Shown here: positions 61,696 to 64,000 of the stretch, in pieces | Numbering within the stretch: position 1 is the stretch's first letter | Layout: the number at the start of each line of letters is the position of its first letter | Origin: Bacillus sp. SD075 | GTDB taxonomy: Bacteria > Bacillota > Bacilli > Bacillales > DSM-1321 | Direction of reading: 5' to 3' | Assembly: GCF_017355165.1 (NCBI RefSeq) | Contig: NZ_JADILK010000002.1 | Span: forward strand, 186,001 to 250,000 | Length of the DNA stretch: 64,000 nt | The notes under the pieces: generated by a model | The model's database searches: none | What the model was told of the DNA's origin: nothing | Seen by the model: only the letters and a program-made list of their open reading frames with translations | Translations under genes and position numbers: made by a program

Positions 61696-64000
61696 TTAAT
61701 CGTTATTAAAATTTATCTCTTTTACATTGGTTACTGAATAATCATTATGTTCAAGCATGAAAACTTGAATAGACTCTTTTTTATATTCATTCTTTTTTAA
61801 ATAAAGTTTTAAGAATTCAAAATCATGTGTTGAGAAAATTAACTGTTTATTAATAGAAGATAATACGTCACAGATAGAAAATTGATTAACATCGTCCATA
61901 TTCTGTATTGGATCATCAATTCCAACAAAACTAAGCTTACTGACACTCTGGACTTCATTTATCGCTAAAAAAATAGAAATAGCTAATACATATAACTGAC
62001 CAGAACTTAATGAATACTGAACATTACTTTGATTTATTGATAAATCTTTTTCGTTTTTATAAGATAGAACAATCTCTAATTCTTCAGGACTCGATGAGTT
62101 AAATAAAACTTTATTTACACTTGGTACAGGATTTAAATATCTAAAGTATTTTTGAATACTAGAATTAGGCTTATTCAAAAGATCCGAAGCTTTACTTCCA
62201 ATTTCATTATATATAGAATCTCTATGTTCATTAATACTTTGGTATTCAGCGTCATAAATCTTTATTTTTTTCTTCTTGGCAGAAATTACATCTTTGTAAT
62301 GCTGGATATTCTTCTCTATTTTAGAATTATCTTTGAGCATTTGAAAGAAATTAGAAGCCTTTTTTAATTTCTCCAACTGTGTCTTAATACTGTTAATTTC
62401 TTGTAGAATTTCGTTGATATAGAATTCGATTGAAATATGCTTTTGATCACTAGGTAGGACTTTAGATAATAAAAATATATTTTTATTTAAAGTCTCATAC
62501 TCTTTTTCATTATTATGTATATTTTGTAGTTCAAGTTCTTGAAACTCTTTTAATACGCTCTCTCTCTTAGAAAGTGTTAAACTTCTGCTCTTTAAGTTAT
62601 CATATATTTTCTGATCACCTTTGAGTTCCTTTTGAGGCAAATTAATTAATTTACGCTGAAGAGATCTTAGTGTATGAAAATTGACTTTGTAATTGTTGAT
62701 TTTAGTAATTTCTTCTGATGATAATTTTAATAAGCCTTCAATTTCAAGAAGCTCTCGTTCAAAAAAGGCCCTGTTATATAAGATATTATTTTGTATATCT
62801 AAAACATTCTTCTCAGAAATTAAAAACTCAGTATCTAAATTTTTAATTTCTTTCTCTATTTTTAATTTATCAATTTCGAGTTTTTCAATTTTTTGTTTAA
62901 CTGTTTTTATTTTTTCATTTATTTTGTTAATTTTATTTGATTTTTGTGCAATCTTGTCTAGATTGTTTTGTATATTATTTACAATTTCTGAATGTAAATT
63001 ATCTCCTCTATCAGCTGAACAAACAGGACAAATTCTATTTTCATTATTATTAACTAAATAGGCATAAACATCTTGGATGGCATTATTTAAGCTATTTAAT
63101 GATGTAGACTCATTTCCACCCTCAAGAAGTCTTTGAAAAATATGAAGATACTTTTGGGTATTCTTTATTCTCCAGTTGATTTTTTCTATATGTATTTTCT
63201 TTTTGTTTATCAAAATAGGATTTCTATCTCTAGTAATAGTAGAATTTCTATAGTTTTGTAAATGACTCTGAGCATAAAAAAGTTCTTGTTGTTTTTTCTC
63301 TATTTTTAAATTTAATGCGTCTATTTCTTCTTCTATAATCTCATTTTGCTTTAAATAGGCTTTTAAATCTGCGACTTTTTTGGAACCATATTTTTTCTGC
63401 CATTCATGAATACCAATATCTAAGAACTCTAAATCACGCTTCATTGATTCAATTTTAGTCCTGATAGCTTGACCATAAGGAACTTGAATAAACAATCGTA
63501 CTTTTCTATTATTATCGCCTTTACGAACTCTTGCTACTGATTGTCGAATACTTACAGAAGAAGGTATACCTAGAATAACGACATTTTTTACATCTTCATT
63601 AAAGTTAATTCCAGTATCCATAGCAGCAGTCATAAATCCAATTTGACGATCGGTTTTTTCTTCTTTGAAAATTTTCTCTCGAATATCTTCATCATTTTTA
63701 TTCTTGAAAGTTTGATTACCCTTACTGCTAATAAAGAATGGATTGTGTTCTAAGAAACTTCTAGACATTTCGTATGCCGCAGTTGCTGATGATGAAAAAA
63801 CTAAAGTCTGTTGACCATCGTGCAATTCTTTTCTGATTTGATTTTCAATCATCTTTGTGGAACGAGTTAAAAATACTACTTCAACATTATTATTTGAATA
63901 ATCGACATTAGTCATAATAATAACAGGTTTATTAAATTCTACATACTGCAATGGTTCAGGAGTTCCTGTAAGGAAAATTTTCACTGCCTCTTTTTCATTA
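61696..64000 (-). CDS. SF2 helicase fused to Rad50-type zinc-hook ATPase (5' end outside the window)
   Basis: The frame stays open to the right edge, so the visible 767 residues are the C-terminal part. They begin at helicase motif III ('IFLTGTPEP'), then the RecA2 domain with motif V 'GFMTAAMDTGINF' and motif VI 'QSVARVRKGD'. From about 200 the protein is a long coiled coil with a zinc hook CPVC (319-322 counted from the first GTG, followed by SADRG). The end is an ABC-ATPase tail: signature SLSSGQ at 658-663, Walker B 'LSFVGIDDPIQNMDD', switch histidine 720 in 'QLIFSTHDFEF'. A Rad50/SMC-like N-lobe (Walker A) is not seen and would have to lie upstream of the helicase or in another protein. 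Helicase plus Rad50-type motor in one chain is unusual. Role in DNA-end sensing or invader defence is inferred. Confidence 0.8.
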   Translation of the reverse strand, partial: NEKEAVKIFLTGTPEPLQYVEFNKPVIIMTNVDYSNNNVEVVFLTRSTKMIENQIRKELHDGQQTLVFSSSATAAYEMSRSFLEHNPFFISSKGNQTFKNKNDEDIREKIFKEEKTDRQIGFMTAAMDTGINFNEDVKNVVILGIPSSVSIRQSVARVRKGDNNRKVRLFIQVPYGQAIRTKIESMKRDLEFLDIGIHEWQKKYGSKKVADLKAYLKQNEIIEEEIDALNLKIEKKQQELFYAQSHLQNYRNSTITRDRNPILINKKKIHIEKINWRIKNTQKYLHIFQRLLEGGNESTSLNSLNNAIQDVYAYLVNNNENRICPVCSADRGDNLHSEIVNNIQNNLDKIAQKSNKINKINEKIKTVKQKIEKLEIDKLKIEKEIKNLDTEFLISEKNVLDIQNNILYNRAFFERELLEIEGLLKLSSEEITKINNYKVNFHTLRSLQRKLINLPQKELKGDQKIYDNLKSRSLTLSKRESVLKEFQELELQNIHNNEKEYETLNKNIFLLSKVLPSDQKHISIEFYINEILQEINSIKTQLEKLKKASNFFQMLKDNSKIEKNIQHYKDVISAKKKKIKIYDAEYQSINEHRDSIYNEIGSKASDLLNKPNSSIQKYFRYLNPVPSVNKVLFNSSSPEELEIVLSYKNEKDLSINQSNVQYSLSSGQLYVLAISIFLAINEVQSVSKLSFVGIDDPIQNMDDVNQFSICDVLSSINKQLIFSTHDFEFLKLYLKKNEYKKESIQVFMLEHNDYSVTNVKEINFNND

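Larger units (their letters stand above)
57733..64000. mobile_element. Integrated genomic island, left end (continues beyond the window)
   Basis: Inferred extent: from the tRNA-Leu attachment scar to beyond the right edge. All genes here run on the minus strand, the DNA is visibly more AT-rich than the 40 kb to the left, and no housekeeping gene is present. The content (GIY-YIG-type protein, SF2 helicase, helicase-Rad50 fusion) is that of a DNA-processing defence or mobile-element module. The other junction, with the intact tRNA-Leu and an integrase, should lie outside the window. Confidence 0.6.

Overview
The window reads as a low-GC, spore-forming Firmicute of the Bacillaceae, most like Peribacillus or the Bacillus simplex group. 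Reasons: strong AGGAGG ribosome sites, spore germination (Ger) and CotF-type coat genes, a SinI-like peptide, an IDEAL-domain peptide, a KinB-type sensor kinase, nhaK, a THI-box (TPP) riboswitch before thiC, and copies of a dispersed GC-rich intergenic repeat typical of these genomes. The genus is inferred from gene content and style.

Layout. 1-0.5 kb: wreck of an IS1182-type transposase. 0.6-4.4 kb: old yellow enzyme, a drug-efflux permease with its TetR repressor, and a 30-residue holin-like/type I toxin-like peptide. 4.5-10.7 kb: a four-gene operon (ureohydrolase, Na+/solute symporter, class II aldolase, D-2-hydroxyacid dehydrogenase) divergent from a PAS/sigma-54 activator, apparently a catabolic unit for a guanidino compound. 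10.9-17.3 kb: decayed genes (collagen-like spore surface protein, LacI regulator, symporter) among intact ones: a Fur-controlled heme monooxygenase, two small peptides, an MFS carrier and a HAD phosphatase. 17.3-22 kb: an ECF sigma/anti-sigma pair with an AcfC-like binding protein and a lipoprotein, then a germination operon of which only the permease is intact. 22.4-30.4 kb: NhaK antiporter, LytTR-DUF3021 pair, thioesterase and a glycosyltransferase operon. 31.4-50 kb: mostly backbone metabolism (NAT, quinone reductase, Mn catalase, CtaG, CotF, thiC, HAD, Zn-ADH, GlpQ) plus small orphans. 50-53.4 kb: remains of a sulfonate ABC transporter, then a sigma factor transcribed with a ClpP paralogue. 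53.8-57.6 kb: integrase-like gene, glutaminase and orphan ORFs.

At 57,682-57,732 lies the 3' half of a tRNA-Leu gene without its 5' half, followed on its own strand by a terminator. It looks like the chromosomal end of an element integrated into tRNA-Leu. Everything to its right is AT-rich, on one strand, and consists of a GIY-YIG-type protein, a 962-residue SF2 helicase with an unrecognised C-terminal half, and a protein cut by the window edge that joins an SF2 helicase motor to a Rad50-type zinc hook and ABC ATPase tail. This is the best candidate for an undescribed system and resembles a DNA-targeting defence cassette. That role is an inference.

All names come from reading motifs and gene order in the sequence. 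No database search was possible.
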